From positions 1-55,465 of the forward strand of contig JAFQRL010000033.1 in assembly GCA_017410065.1 (NCBI GenBank): a stretch of DNA of 55,465 bases. The letters run 5' to 3'. A program made the translations under genes and the position numbers. A model generated the notes under the pieces. That model had not been told where the DNA came from. It saw only the letters and a list, made by a program, of their open reading frames with translations, and searched no databases. Below, piece by piece: positions 41,976 through 51,762 of this stretch; position 1 is the stretch's first letter; the number at the start of each line of letters is the position of its first letter. This DNA comes from Clostridia bacterium (GTDB taxonomy: Bacteria; Bacillota; Clostridia; Oscillospirales; CAG-272).

Positions 41976-44900
41976 ATGGGAAAGGGTATATACACCTACT
42001 ACAAGGAACGACTCATTGAGATCGGCGGAAAAAACAGGTGCCTTTATCTCAAGAAAATACAAAGCAAGGGAGCTTACGATATCGGGCAGATCTTTGAGGG
42101 TCGCGACGATAAGGTCTCGGAGCTTTTGGATTTTTTATGGTCAAGACATAAAAAGCAGCCTCTCACGCTTATCAGCGAGGAGGAGACTGAGGATATAGTT
42201 AAGAGCCTGCCTCTGCCCTCGGGCACGGTGCCGCCTCCAAGCACGGAGGGTATGACTGTTGCCGAGGCGAAGCGGGCGGCGGCAGCATTTGCGAAGGCGG
42301 TTTCGGCAAACGGAGAAAGGCTTATTGCCGCAGAGATCGCGAAGGTCAAGGAGCTTAAGCGCGAGATAGAGGATATTGAAAAGGAAACAGGCAGATACGA
42401 GCTCTTTATCGGCTACCCCTTCGTTTTCGGCTCCATCAATTCGGGCATTAATAAAATGCTTATTAAAGCTCCCCTTCTTCTCTTCCCTGTCAGAATTGAT
42501 ATTATAAACGACAAAACGGTTGAATTAAGGCTTAACGAAAACGAAAGCATACAGCTCAACCGCGCGCTGATCTTCGCATACGCACAGGCAAAGAGGATAA
42601 GCGTTGAGGAGCTGGAGCTTGAATTTGAGGATCTTTCCGCCTTTGACGGAGTGACGGATATAATTGCAAAGCTTGACGAAGCAAGGATCAAGATAGAATG
42701 TGCTCCATCAAAGCATATATACAGCTATTCAAGATTTAAGGAGCCCGAGCTTCGCGGTGAGCTTTCCGTTAGATATTCTGCGGTGCTTGGAAGATTTCCT
42801 CTTTCAAATTCCATATATAACGACTACACTCTCCTTGAGAAGCAGAAGCTCACAAACGACGCTATAAACGAGCTTATAAGAGCAGGCGGCAAGAGAGGGG
42901 CAAAGCGTATTCAGGCTCTTGAGCGAGCAAAGCTCAAATCCCGCGCAAAGGCTATGAAGCGAGCAAAAAGAACGGGTATCGTTCGCAGCTACGTTGTTAA
43001 GATGCCCGATTACTCTCAATCCGAGGTAGTAAAGCAGGTCGATAAATGCGGAAATATGGTGATCTACGGTCCTCCCGGTACAGGTAAGTCGCAGACCATC
43101 GTAAATGTTATCACCGATGCTATCGCGAAAAACAAGAAGGTGCTCGTCGTCTCGCAGAAGAAGGCGGCGCTTGACGTAGTTTATTCAAGGCTTGGTCTTC
43201 TCGGCGAGAAGGCGATGTATATAAACGACGAGCAAAAGGAAAAGAAGAAATTCTACCTTGCTTGCCGTGAGGCTCACGAAAGAGACGACAAGGGCGACGC
43301 CCCCGATCTCACCTCTCTCCAGAAGGAATACGACGAGCTTGATAAGAAGATCGCCGCAGAGGTAGCGTCCCTTGAGAGCATCGACCGCACCCTCAACTCA
43401 AAGAGGCCCTTCGGTCTTTCCCTCTCCGATATGTATTCCTCCTCATATATGCTTCCGAAGAATTCCTCGGAATATCAGCTTTATATGAAGATGCTGGATA
43501 ACTCGGAGCTTATGTCTATGGACTTCAAGTCCATTCAGGATGCTCTCTTTGCCATTAATGCAAAAAATCTTGATGAGATGTACTTCAAGTTCATTCAGGC
43601 TAAGGAGAAAAATCCTCTCATCGATATGATGAAGCCTGAGCTTGATATAAGGACACTCAGCGAGGTCAAGGGAATGCTTGAAGACGTGCAGAGGTCCCGT
43701 CGCGGATATTTCAACATTTCAAAATATCCCTATCTTCGCCAGGTGCTCGCCTACTATTCCCGACTTGCAGAGCCCAAGGCTCTTGATGCGGTCGTGAAAA
43801 TGACGGCGCGTCTTGAAGGAAAGAAGGCGAAGCGCGTTCGCTCGGCTATGATAGAAACTCTCAAGGCGGTTGAGGAGCACGTTGATCCATATGCTTGCCT
43901 GCACAGGGTTATGACCAAGGACGGATATATCTCGGTTATAGATAATATCCTTCGCGGAAATACATCCTACGTTAAACTGGTTTATGAGGCACTTGATAAT
44001 TATATTGCTCTGCGTGACGTAAGCAATCTTCTTTCCTCTCTTGATAAAAATATGCTGGCAGTTCTTGATTTTGCGTATATAAACTGCAAAAATTATAAGG
44101 ACTACGGCGAGATCATAGGAAAGATACCTCTGCTTCGCACCTATCACGAGGTTTTGAGGTACGAGGAGTCGGCACAGGAGGAGCTTGCAAAGACCTTGGA
44201 TTTTGTGAATATAACCTCAAAGATCACAAAGCTCACCGAGGCGCAGCTTGACGTTGCCTTTAAGATCTGCTCGGGCAAGACCTGCCAGCAGTATAAGAAG
44301 CTTCTCAGCTCCTCGGGCAGCGCAAAGGATTATATTTATCAGATCTCAAAGGAGAAAAAATATTGGCCCATTCGCAGGACTATGGACGTTTACGGAGACT
44401 TCATTCTCTCCCTGTTCCCCTGCTGGCTTCTTTCTCCCGAAAACGTATCCTCTCTTCTACCCTTGAAGAAGAATATGTTTGATATAGTTATATTCGACGA
44501 GGCGTCACAGGTGTTTATCGAGAGCACCGTTCCCGCGATCTACCGAGGCAAGAACATCGTCGTTGCTGGCGATTCCAAGCAGCTTCGCCCCTCTGCGACC
44601 TTTATGAAGCGTTATATGGGTGCAGACCCCGAAAGTCAGGATGATTATTCGGTACAGGCGGCTCTTGAGGTCGAGAGCCTTCTTGATCTTGCGGTTGCCA
44701 GATACGAGAGCGCAAACCTCAATTATCATTACAGAAGCCGCCACAGCGAGCTTATAGATTTCTCAAACGCGGCGTTCTATTCCTCCTCGCTTAAGGTTGC
44801 GCCGAACATTTCCGCAAACAAGAAAAACCGTCCGATCGAGCGGTATAAGGTCAACGGAAAATGGGTTGGCAGAAGGAACGTGGCAGAGGCTGATAAGGTG

Positions 44901-45770
44901 GTCTCTCTCCTTAAAAACATTCTTGCCACAAGGAAGGAAAACGAAAGCGTTGGAATAATCACCTTCAATATCGATCAGCAGGCTTGCATTGCGGATGCAA
45001 TTGATAAAGCCGCCGCCACCGATACCCCCTTCCGTCTTGCTCTTTCAAAGGAGCGGTTGAGGCACGACGACGGCGAGGATATGGGTCTCTTTATCAAAAA
45101 CCTTGAAAACGTACAGGGTGACGAGCGAGACATCATCATCTTCTCCACAGGCTACGCGCCAAACGAGGACGGCAGAATATACACAAGCTTTGGCTCGCTT
45201 TCCGCAGAGGGCGGTGAAAACAGGCTGAACGTTGCCATCACGAGAGCAAGATCGAAGATCATCGTTGTCACGAGCATTGAGCCCGAGGATCTCAAGGTCG
45301 AGACCTCAAAGAATCGCGGTCCCAAGCTCCTTCGGGATTATCTCACCTACGTTCGTGCAGTATCCGAGGGTGACACTGCGGGTGCCGAGGCTCTGCTTCT
45401 TTCGCTTGATAGCACCGAGAAAAAGAGCGATGAACGATCCGAATATTCCGAGCTCGTTATAGCACAGATAAAGGAAAAGCTTGAAAAGTCGGGCTACAAG
45501 GTGCACACCGACCTCGGAAGAGGCGGAAACAGGATCTCTCTTGCTGTATACGACGAAAAAACCGACAAATATCTTGTTGGCGTTGAGCTTGACAGAGATG
45601 CTTATGCCTTTTCTCGCTCGGCAATGGAGCGCGACGTTTGCAAGTATCGCTTCCTTGAGGCAAGGGGCTGGAATCTGATCCGCGTGTGGTGCAGGGATTG
45701 GTGGATCTCTCCTCAAAGAGTTATCAAAACCATAACTGGGGCGGCAGAAAAGGCAAAGAGCGGAAAGTAA
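41976..45770 (+). CDS. DUF4011-like SF1 helicase with C-terminal Vsr/MTES_1575-type nuclease (Hhe-like)
   Basis: A single 1264-residue protein. The N-terminus (RLIEIGGKNRCLYL, 12-25) is DUF4011-like. The superfamily 1 helicase has Walker A GPPGTGKS (365-372), DEAS (about 841) with GDSKQLRPS, VQGDERD and the arginine motif NVAITRARSKIIVV. The helicase is interrupted by a long helical insert (about 420-800). Residues about 1160-1264 form a Vsr-like nuclease: VGVELDRDAYAFSRSAMERD and GWNLIRVWCRDWW. The order DUF4011-helicase-Vsr is that of the anti-phage protein Hhe. Here it stands alone with host-like codon use between cysE and yajC. Confidence 0.85.
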   Translation: MGKGIYTYYKERLIEIGGKNRCLYLKKIQSKGAYDIGQIFEGRDDKVSELLDFLWSRHKKQPLTLISEEETEDIVKSLPLPSGTVPPPSTEGMTVAEAKRAAAAFAKAVSANGERLIAAEIAKVKELKREIEDIEKETGRYELFIGYPFVFGSINSGINKMLIKAPLLLFPVRIDIINDKTVELRLNENESIQLNRALIFAYAQAKRISVEELELEFEDLSAFDGVTDIIAKLDEARIKIECAPSKHIYSYSRFKEPELRGELSVRYSAVLGRFPLSNSIYNDYTLLEKQKLTNDAINELIRAGGKRGAKRIQALERAKLKSRAKAMKRAKRTGIVRSYVVKMPDYSQSEVVKQVDKCGNMVIYGPPGTGKSQTIVNVITDAIAKNKKVLVVSQKKAALDVVYSRLGLLGEKAMYINDEQKEKKKFYLACREAHERDDKGDAPDLTSLQKEYDELDKKIAAEVASLESIDRTLNSKRPFGLSLSDMYSSSYMLPKNSSEYQLYMKMLDNSELMSMDFKSIQDALFAINAKNLDEMYFKFIQAKEKNPLIDMMKPELDIRTLSEVKGMLEDVQRSRRGYFNISKYPYLRQVLAYYSRLAEPKALDAVVKMTARLEGKKAKRVRSAMIETLKAVEEHVDPYACLHRVMTKDGYISVIDNILRGNTSYVKLVYEALDNYIALRDVSNLLSSLDKNMLAVLDFAYINCKNYKDYGEIIGKIPLLRTYHEVLRYEESAQEELAKTLDFVNITSKITKLTEAQLDVAFKICSGKTCQQYKKLLSSSGSAKDYIYQISKEKKYWPIRRTMDVYGDFILSLFPCWLLSPENVSSLLPLKKNMFDIVIFDEASQVFIESTVPAIYRGKNIVVAGDSKQLRPSATFMKRYMGADPESQDDYSVQAALEVESLLDLAVARYESANLNYHYRSRHSELIDFSNAAFYSSSLKVAPNISANKKNRPIERYKVNGKWVGRRNVAEADKVVSLLKNILATRKENESVGIITFNIDQQACIADAIDKAAATDTPFRLALSKERLRHDDGEDMGLFIKNLENVQGDERDIIIFSTGYAPNEDGRIYTSFGSLSAEGGENRLNVAITRARSKIIVVTSIEPEDLKVETSKNRGPKLLRDYLTYVRAVSEGDTAGAEALLLSLDSTEKKSDERSEYSELVIAQIKEKLEKSGYKVHTDLGRGGNRISLAVYDEKTDKYLVGVELDRDAYAFSRSAMERDVCKYRFLEARGWNLIRVWCRDWWISPQRVIKTITGAAEKAKSGK

Positions 45771-45858
45771 TTCGCCGTGTTTTCGCTACTTTTTAAGCTT
45801 TAAATCTATAAATTTTGAATAAAACTTGCCAAAAAGCGAATTTTTTTCCATTTACTTC

Positions 45859-45887
45859 TTGAAATATTCAAAAATATAGGGTATAAT
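45859..45887 (+). promoter_or_regulatory. promoter of yajC
   Basis: TTGAAA (45859-45864), 17 bases, TATAAT (45882-45887). Confidence 0.7.
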
Positions 45888-45939
45888 TATAAAAGTATGC
45901 TTTACAAGGCAAATTAAAAATCAATGAATGGAGATCAAA

Positions 45940-46425
45940 ATGACAGGATTTTTACTCAGTTCAGGCGCGGGCAGTATGCTCGGTATGCTTATTCCTATCG
46001 GCCTTATCGTAGTTTTCATTTTCTTCAGCTCCCGTTCCAGAAAAAAGCAGGAGCGTCAGGATGCTGAAATGCGTGACGCACTCGCAGTTGGCGACGAGGT
46101 TACGACCATCGGCGGTATAATCGGTATGGTAGTTTCTGTTAAGGGCGAGACCTTCGTGCTTGAAACAACCAAGGATAAAACCAAGATCCGTTTCCTCAAG
46201 GGCGCGATCAGAAGCGTTGACGTTAAGGCGGCAGACCGTGCAGCGGCTATTCTTGAGACCAAGGAGGCATCAGACGAGGCTCCCGTTGAGGCAGCACCCG
46301 CAGAGATAGATGCTCCCAAGGCTGAGAAGAAGGGCAAAAAGTCCAAGAAGAAGGCAGATGCTCCCGCAGAGGCTGCACCTGTTGAGACTGCTCCCGCAGA
46401 GGAAGCTGCTTCCGAGGAAAAATAA
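45940..46425 (+). CDS. yajC: preprotein translocase accessory subunit YajC
   Basis: The protein has 161 residues from MTGFLLSSG at 45940 (GGAG six bases ahead). One N-terminal membrane helix (MLIPIGLIVVFIFFS) is followed by RSRKKQERQDAEM and the conserved LAVGDEVTTIGGIIGMVV core. YajC binds SecDF and supports Sec export. The family is usually about 100 residues; the extra 60 are an Ala/Glu/Pro/Lys-rich low-complexity tail, likely cytosolic and disordered. Confidence 0.93.
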   Translation: MTGFLLSSGAGSMLGMLIPIGLIVVFIFFSSRSRKKQERQDAEMRDALAVGDEVTTIGGIIGMVVSVKGETFVLETTKDKTKIRFLKGAIRSVDVKAADRAAAILETKEASDEAPVEAAPAEIDAPKAEKKGKKSKKKADAPAEAAPVETAPAEEAASEEK

Positions 46426-46502
46426 TCTTCATAAATATCAAGGCTCCCGAATATACTCTAACAGGTATACGCGGGAGCTTTTCCCGTTATTGGGGGATAT
46501 TT

Positions 46503-46916
46503 ATGAAGAAAAGAAAAAACGGCTCTGCTACTCTTGGGAGTGCGCGGGGCTTGATGATCGGCGTGCTTATTGCACTTGGCTGTGTGCTCGTTTGCTCGCT
46601 CGTTGCGGCGGCGGTCGCTCTTGTGGCAGACGACCCTATGGGTATGATCGGCATTTGCTCCTTCTGCGCCCTGCTTGCGTCGGGTGCCGCTTGCGGGATT
46701 ATTCTTTCAAGGGGGTCGGGCAGAGGCACAAAAGGCACCCTGCTCTGCTCTCTCATTGCGGTTGCGGTTATGGCTGTGTGCTCACTCATTATTACGCACA
46801 AAGCTCCAAGTCCCTCCGCGCTTATGAATTACGTATGCTTTGTCGGCTCTGCCGCGATCTTCTCCGTCCTCGGTCGCAAAAGGGCAAAGCGGCATAAGCC
46901 AAAAAGAAGATATTGA
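46503..46916 (+). CDS. TIGR04086-like four-helix membrane protein
   Basis: The 137-residue protein has four hydrophobic helices, beginning LMIGVLIALGCVLVCSLVAAAV and ending with YVCFVGSAAIFSVLG, and a lysine/arginine-rich tail (GRKRAKRHKPKRRY). Small proteins of this layout next to yajC in Clostridia belong to TIGR04086, whose function is unknown. It follows yajC by 77 bases and probably shares its transcript, ending at the hairpin near 46946. Confidence 0.72.
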   Translation: MKKRKNGSATLGSARGLMIGVLIALGCVLVCSLVAAAVALVADDPMGMIGICSFCALLASGAACGIILSRGSGRGTKGTLLCSLIAVAVMAVCSLIITHKAPSPSALMNYVCFVGSAAIFSVLGRKRAKRHKPKRRY

Positions 46917-46945
46917 TCAGCACCTCGTTTTTCAAAATAATAAAA

Positions 46946-46986
46946 CGGTTGCTCCTGCCTTTTGGGTAAGGGGCAACCGCTTTATA
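46946..46986 (+). terminator. terminator of the yajC unit
   Basis: CGGTTGC pairs with GCAACCG, followed by CTTTATAT. Confidence 0.55.
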
Positions 46987-47082
46987 TATTGATTTGTCTT
47001 GAATAAAAAGATCTTGATGATCGATTATTATCAACGACGTATTCTGCTTATACGGGCTTATGTAATGCTTTTTGGGGAGCTA

Positions 47083-47919
47083 TCAGTCCTTTTTCAGGCG
47101 TTCGATGTAGTATGGCAATGCCTGCTCGAAGTTTACGCCGTAGGTGCGGCGGTTCTCATCTGCCATCGTGAGCTTAATACATTCAAGCGTGAAGTCCACG
47201 GCGACCTTAAGTGCCGAATTAACGCTGTGACCGCACATCATTGCACCGACGAGAGAGGATGCATATATATCGCCTGTGCCGTGATAAGAGACAGGGAGAT
47301 AATCGTTTGCGTAGTAGAAAAATTCATCCGTTTCACTATCGTATGAATAAACGCCGAGCTTTGACTTATCAAAGCTGATTCCCGTGAGGGCAGCCCTGCG
47401 GCAACCGAGGGTGCAAAGCTTTTTGAGAAGCTCCTTAATATAATCCTCGTCGTAATCGGGATTATATGGAATATCAAGCATAAACGATGCCTCGGTGAGG
47501 TTAGGCACGATAAGATCAGCTTTTCCGCAAAGCTTTGCCATTTCCTTCGCGAATTCGGGGGTGAAGCCGGGGTAAAGCTTGCCGTTATCAGCCATAACAG
47601 GGTCTATAACTATCTGGCAATTCTCCGCCCTGTTTCTATCAAAGAGCTCGGAGACGAGCTTAAGCTGTTCAAAGGATCCGAGATAGCCTGTGTAGATAGC
47701 GTCAAAATCAAGATCAAGCTCCTTGAAGGTCTCGGAGATCTTCTCTATCTCGCCTGTGAGATCGCAGAAGGTGAATTTTTTGAACATCGTGTGAGTTGAG
47801 AGCACAGCCGTTGGGAGTATTCCCGCCTCAACACCTGCCGCGGAGATAATAGGTAATGCTACCGTCAGCGAGCATCTGCCAACACAGGAGATATCCTGCA
47901 CCGTTAAGATTCTTTTCAT
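47083..47919 (-). CDS. pdxY: pyridoxal/pyridoxamine kinase
   Basis: The protein has 278 residues of the ribokinase fold and phosphorylates vitamin B6 vitamers with ATP. VQDISCVGRCSLTVALPI (7-24) is the substrate entry. VIDPVMADNGKLY (about 103-115) is the kinase motif, and HGTGDIYAS (about 222-230) holds the anion hole and catalytic Asp. PdxY- and PdxK-type members are hard to separate by sequence, so the symbol is approximate. AGAGG ahead; monocistronic. Confidence 0.88.
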   Translation of the reverse strand: MKRILTVQDISCVGRCSLTVALPIISAAGVEAGILPTAVLSTHTMFKKFTFCDLTGEIEKISETFKELDLDFDAIYTGYLGSFEQLKLVSELFDRNRAENCQIVIDPVMADNGKLYPGFTPEFAKEMAKLCGKADLIVPNLTEASFMLDIPYNPDYDEDYIKELLKKLCTLGCRRAALTGISFDKSKLGVYSYDSETDEFFYYANDYLPVSYHGTGDIYASSLVGAMMCGHSVNSALKVAVDFTLECIKLTMADENRRTYGVNFEQALPYYIERLKKD

Positions 47920-48040
47920 TTTCTTTTCCTCTTTTCTATTTTTACCTCTTTTCTCAAACGGTTGCTATGATGCTAAGCTCTGATAGTAATTTGGGGAAAG
48001 GGGAATTTTACTTTAATTTTGAATATAATTGTTTACATTT

Positions 48041-49267
48041 TCACTGTATAAGCTCGATTTCAGCTCCCAAGGAGCGAAGCTTTGTCTCAACGTTTTCGTA
48101 GCCTCGAAGAATGTATTCAGCACGTCTCACGCGACTTTCTCCCTCGGCTCCGAGGGCACAAAGTAAGGCTGACATACCGCCTCGCAGATCTGTTGACTCG
48201 CACTCACCTGCTTTGAGTACCGAAGGGAAAATTTCGACTCCCCCGTTTATCAATTTATAATTTATCCCAAATGGTTTTAGGGAGTTGAGATATCCGTATC
48301 TTTTCTGCCACACTCTATCCACAATAGCCCCGCCCGCACCTATGGTAAGAAGAGGGGCGATTATGGGCTGAAGGTCTGTTGGAAATCCCGGATACGCCTC
48401 CGCCACGACCCGCCCTTTTTGCGATACTCTGCCTCTTTGAGCACATATTCTGTCGCCATTTATATCAACAGAAATACCGATATTGCGAAGCTCCGATAAA
48501 AAGGCCGAAAGCTCCTCGGGCACGACTCCCGAGACTGTGACCTTACCGTTCGTTATAACTCCCGCGGCAAGATATGAGCCCGCCTCGATCATATCCGGTG
48601 CGACCTTTATTTTACCGCCACGAAGCTTACCGCCTCGGACCGTGATACATTCTTTTTCAATACGGATATCGGCTCCCGCAGAGGAAAGAAAATCGCAAAG
48701 AGCTAAAACGTGAGGCTCCCTTGCGAAGCCGAATATTCTGCTCTCACCGCTCACGGAGGATGCGAGGATTAGCGCGTTCATCGTTGCTCCGACCGATATT
48801 TTCGGGAACGTGACGGTCGTGGGCTTAAGACCCTTGGATGCAAGAACGCCTTCCCTTTCCTCTGCACCGAACTTCTTGCAAGCAAGAAGATGAAGGTCGA
48901 TAGGTCGATCCGAAAAGGCGCAACCGCCCGAATCGGATATATTGCAGATACCGAATCTTGATAGGCAAGCGCCGAGAAGATAGGTCGACGCGCGGATCGC
49001 GCCCGTTAGGCTGGGATCTGCTGCCCTATATTCAAGCCTTTCCGTATTTATCCTCAAGGTGCCCCGCTCCCATTCTGTCACCGCACCGAAGGAGCGGACA
49101 AGCTCCAGAGCTATGCGGACGTCTCCTATATCGGGAACGTTTTCAATTGTAGAAGTGCCTCGCGTTATAAGCGAAGCAAATATGATAGGAAGTGCCGCGT
49201 TCTTTGAGCCCGAGATGTTGACCTCACCGAAAAGCGGTACACCGCCGAGCACTCTGAAAAAACTCAT
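48041..49267 (-). CDS. murA: UDP-N-acetylglucosamine 1-carboxyvinyltransferase
   Basis: First committed step of peptidoglycan synthesis: transfer of enolpyruvate to UDP-GlcNAc. Of 408 residues, SGSKNAALPII carries the K22-N23 pair. GGCAFSDRPIDLH contains C116 at the position of the catalytic, fosfomycin-sensitive cysteine. The usual loop G-G-C-A-I-G-x-R-P is here G-G-C-A-F-S-D-R-P. Firmicutes often have two murA genes; this could be the second (murZ-type). GGAGAG site. The gene begins 240 bases after the DUF3810 gene. Confidence 0.94.
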   Translation of the reverse strand: MSFFRVLGGVPLFGEVNISGSKNAALPIIFASLITRGTSTIENVPDIGDVRIALELVRSFGAVTEWERGTLRINTERLEYRAADPSLTGAIRASTYLLGACLSRFGICNISDSGGCAFSDRPIDLHLLACKKFGAEEREGVLASKGLKPTTVTFPKISVGATMNALILASSVSGESRIFGFAREPHVLALCDFLSSAGADIRIEKECITVRGGKLRGGKIKVAPDMIEAGSYLAAGVITNGKVTVSGVVPEELSAFLSELRNIGISVDINGDRICAQRGRVSQKGRVVAEAYPGFPTDLQPIIAPLLTIGAGGAIVDRVWQKRYGYLNSLKPFGINYKLINGGVEIFPSVLKAGECESTDLRGGMSALLCALGAEGESRVRRAEYILRGYENVETKLRSLGAEIELIQ

Positions 49268-49349
49268 AATCTCTCCAGGTAACCTTTTTTCTTTTAGGTT
49301 ATTCGGGAGAGCAAAAAGCCGTTACGGCAAATCTGTTATTTAGCAATTA

Positions 49350-49530
49350 TAGAATGTCGAAAAGGCAGATAGCCTTTTCGCGGCTGATTTTTCAGCCGTT
49401 GCAAAAAGCAAAAAACTGCTTTTTGCTTCTATATCATTGCAACAGAAATCGACAAATTCCCTTTCGTAATTTGTTCGCAAATCTTTGATTTGCAGTCGAA
49501 ATTCTCGAATTACGACTTTCGATTGTCGTT
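49350..49530. repeat. array of stacked hairpins between two minus-strand genes
   Basis: In 180 bases there are consecutive perfect stems: CGAAAAGGC/GCCTTTTCG (49358-49380), CGGCTGA/TCAGCCG (49381-49398), GCAAAAAGCA/TGCTTTTTGC (49401-49426) and GCAAATC/GATTTGC (49477-49493). The last is enclosed by CGTAATT/AATTACG and CGACAA/TTGTCG (to 49528). TCGAAA and TTTCGA bracket the block. The right edge runs into the last codons of the DUF3810 gene. It fills the gap to murA and could be a repeat element, an RNA or a composite terminator. Confidence 0.6.
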
Positions 49531-50613
49531 ATAATGATATGCCACGGCAAGCCGTGTTACAAGCCCGTAGCTCACAACTCCGTCGGTGCCGCTTGACTTA
49601 AGATAAAGATCGTTTATCGCTCTTGAAATATCGGCAATAAAGGTGTCTCCGTATTTTTCGCTGACCGCCGAGGAGGTGGCAAGATCTCCGCGTGCGGCAG
49701 AGGATAGCCCTCCCGCGATCTCGTAATATTTATCGGGCGAGGTTTGGTAGAGAGCCGATGCAACGTAGCTATACATCGATAGAGCCGCACTGTATCTGAG
49801 ATAAGGGTCGGACGAGCCCGAAAGCACGAGATAAGCCATAAAGTTTGCCTCGTTCTCGCGCATTATACCTCTTTGATGAGAAAGCTCGTGGGCGGTGGAA
49901 AATATCACGTCGTAATCGGGATATTTCATATTTACGTTTGCCTCGCCTGTATAGAAGGTGTATATTCCTCCGAGCCCAAGATAGGACATTCCGCCCGAGA
50001 AGGCTATTCCCTTTGCTCTGCTTTCAAAGGACTTAACAAATCCGTGCTCCTTCGAAAAGCTTGCATAAGCCTCGCATATCTTCTCGCTTATTTCATCAAG
50101 GGTATATCCCGAATCGGTTGAACCGTTTTCGTTTTTCGAAAAGCCCTCGGAAAGCTCGTTTGCCTCATCTCGCAGGGAGATCATAGTTTCGGAAAGCGTT
50201 TGTTCGTTGATCTCGACGTAAGGGATATTCATTTTATTTGCAAGTGGCGTTGTGTTGTAGCCGATCCCGAGAGCGAGAAGATGTCCGCCGTAGATCAAAA
50301 GCGCGAAGGACAAAAGATTAAGCACAAATCTCACTCTCCCCTGCCCCGACTTAAATCGGCGGATCGCAAGCCAGCCAAGGACTATGACCTGTAAGGGTAT
50401 CGTTATGAGCACAAGCTCGTAAAGAGAAAATGGAATAAAGCTTGTGAGATGCGCCATCGCGGTTCTGTACCACGCAGATGCCGTGCCGTTGATGAGATCG
50501 GCAAATTCATAGGAATGCTTTGAGATAATGAAAACGCAAAGAATAATCAAAAATAACGCCGTGCATACCCACGCAAAAACCGATATCGGTCGTTTTCTTT
50601 TTTCAGCTCTCAT
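49510..50613 (-). CDS. DUF3810 membrane metalloprotease-like protein
   Basis: The protein has 367 residues from MRAEKRKRP at 50613 (AAGGGGA ahead). Three N-terminal membrane helices (about 12-135) are followed by a soluble domain with FSTAHELSHQRGIMRENEANF. This is the H-E-L-S-H zinc site with a downstream glutamate, and the characteristic stretch of DUF3810. It is probably an integral membrane peptidase; substrates are unknown. Its promoter is at 50732-50760. The last codons lie inside the hairpin array. Confidence 0.85.
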   Translation of the reverse strand: MRAEKRKRPISVFAWVCTALFLIILCVFIISKHSYEFADLINGTASAWYRTAMAHLTSFIPFSLYELVLITIPLQVIVLGWLAIRRFKSGQGRVRFVLNLLSFALLIYGGHLLALGIGYNTTPLANKMNIPYVEINEQTLSETMISLRDEANELSEGFSKNENGSTDSGYTLDEISEKICEAYASFSKEHGFVKSFESRAKGIAFSGGMSYLGLGGIYTFYTGEANVNMKYPDYDVIFSTAHELSHQRGIMRENEANFMAYLVLSGSSDPYLRYSAALSMYSYVASALYQTSPDKYYEIAGGLSSAARGDLATSSAVSEKYGDTFIADISRAINDLYLKSSGTDGVVSYGLVTRLAVAYHYNDNRKS

Positions 50614-50731
50614 ATTTCCCCTTTGCGGTGATATTTCGGCACTTTGCAAAACAAGATCTGCCTTGAGATCTCGGAGTGCCGATAATGATATCTTTCCCTT
50701 AGGGAAAGCATTTTATTTTAACTTGTGAATT

Positions 50732-50760
50732 ATTTTAGCACAGGCTATATGGCTTGTCAA
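50732..50760 (-). promoter_or_regulatory. promoter of the DUF3810 gene
   Basis: Minus strand TTGACA (50755-50760), 17 bases, TAAAAT (50732-50737). A small stem CTTTCCCT/AGGGAAAG lies in the leader near 50692-50708. Confidence 0.7.
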
Positions 50761-50803
50761 GCATTTTGACGTTAAATTTTTAAAAACTGTGCAAGATTTT
50801 TTG

Positions 50804-51610
50804 CTATTTATCCCCGAGGATATCAAGGTTTCTTTCAAGCACCGCTCTCCCTCTCCAACCGAATGCGCGAGCGCGGAGCGATTCCTTATCAAGCCCATTG
50901 AGCTTCTCTCTTGTGAGGCGGCTTATTCGCTCCTTGTGGAAGAATTTCACGGGAGTGTGCCTCGGGGATCTGTTATGGGGGCACACCTGCTGGCAGACGT
51001 CGCATCCCCAGGCGGTGTTGTATTTTCTCATAAGGGCAGCCTCATCATCCGAAAGCGTGCCCTTTCTCTGGGTTATCTCGGAAAGGCAGCTCTCCCCCTC
51101 TCCTCTGAGTATGCCCGTTGGGCAGGCCCTCTTGCAGGCACCGCATCCCTCGCAACGCTTCGGGGCTTTTGGCGTTATCGCACCCAGAAGCTCGGCGGGT
51201 ATATCCGTGATTATGTCTCCGATAAAAACGTAGGAGCCGTACTTTTCGTTTATCAAAAGTCCGTTATCACCCGCGACTCCGAGCCCCGATATCAATGCGG
51301 CGTGGCACTCGTTGATCGGGCTATGGTCGCCGAATGGGTGGGCGTGGATTTCGGGAAAGCATTCCTTTAATGAACCTATCACCGCTTCTCCTATTTCGCG
51401 AAGGGCGATATGGTAATCAAGGGATGCCGCATATCTTGAAATATTCTCACATTCTCCTCCGTAGTACGGAAGAAGAAATATTATTGCCGAGCGAGGCTCA
51501 AAGCCTGCTCTTTTTCTTATATTCTCGCCTGTTTCGATAAGATTTTTATAATCAAGCACGGCAAAATATTCTATCCCGAGCTCTGCAAAGCTCTTATAAA
51601 GAAGCTCCAT
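50804..51610 (-). CDS. queG: epoxyqueuosine reductase-like iron-sulfur protein
   Basis: The last step of queuosine synthesis is the cobalamin-dependent reduction of epoxyqueuosine in tRNA. The 268 residues contain the DUF1730 part (about 1-130). CEGCGACKRACPTG (about 153-166) and WGCDVCQQVCPHN (about 205-217) follow, the two 4Fe-4S sets of the family. The HEAT-like C-terminal domain of full-length QueG (about 370 residues) is absent, as in some Firmicutes. GGAG ahead. No other queuosine genes are in the window, so function is inferred from the family. Confidence 0.85.
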   Translation of the reverse strand: MELLYKSFAELGIEYFAVLDYKNLIETGENIRKRAGFEPRSAIIFLLPYYGGECENISRYAASLDYHIALREIGEAVIGSLKECFPEIHAHPFGDHSPINECHAALISGLGVAGDNGLLINEKYGSYVFIGDIITDIPAELLGAITPKAPKRCEGCGACKRACPTGILRGEGESCLSEITQRKGTLSDDEAALMRKYNTAWGCDVCQQVCPHNRSPRHTPVKFFHKERISRLTREKLNGLDKESLRARAFGWRGRAVLERNLDILGDK

Positions 51611-51762
51611 AGGGTCTCCTTTTTGGTTTATTATTTATTTTATTATACACCCCCGCGCCCCTTTTTGCAAGATATTTCTTGACTTTGCCCGCGATAAGTG
51701 CTATAATAGGTTTGGTTTTGGAAAATCCGAGAGCCCGAGGCTCTTAAAAAATGGAGTATTTT

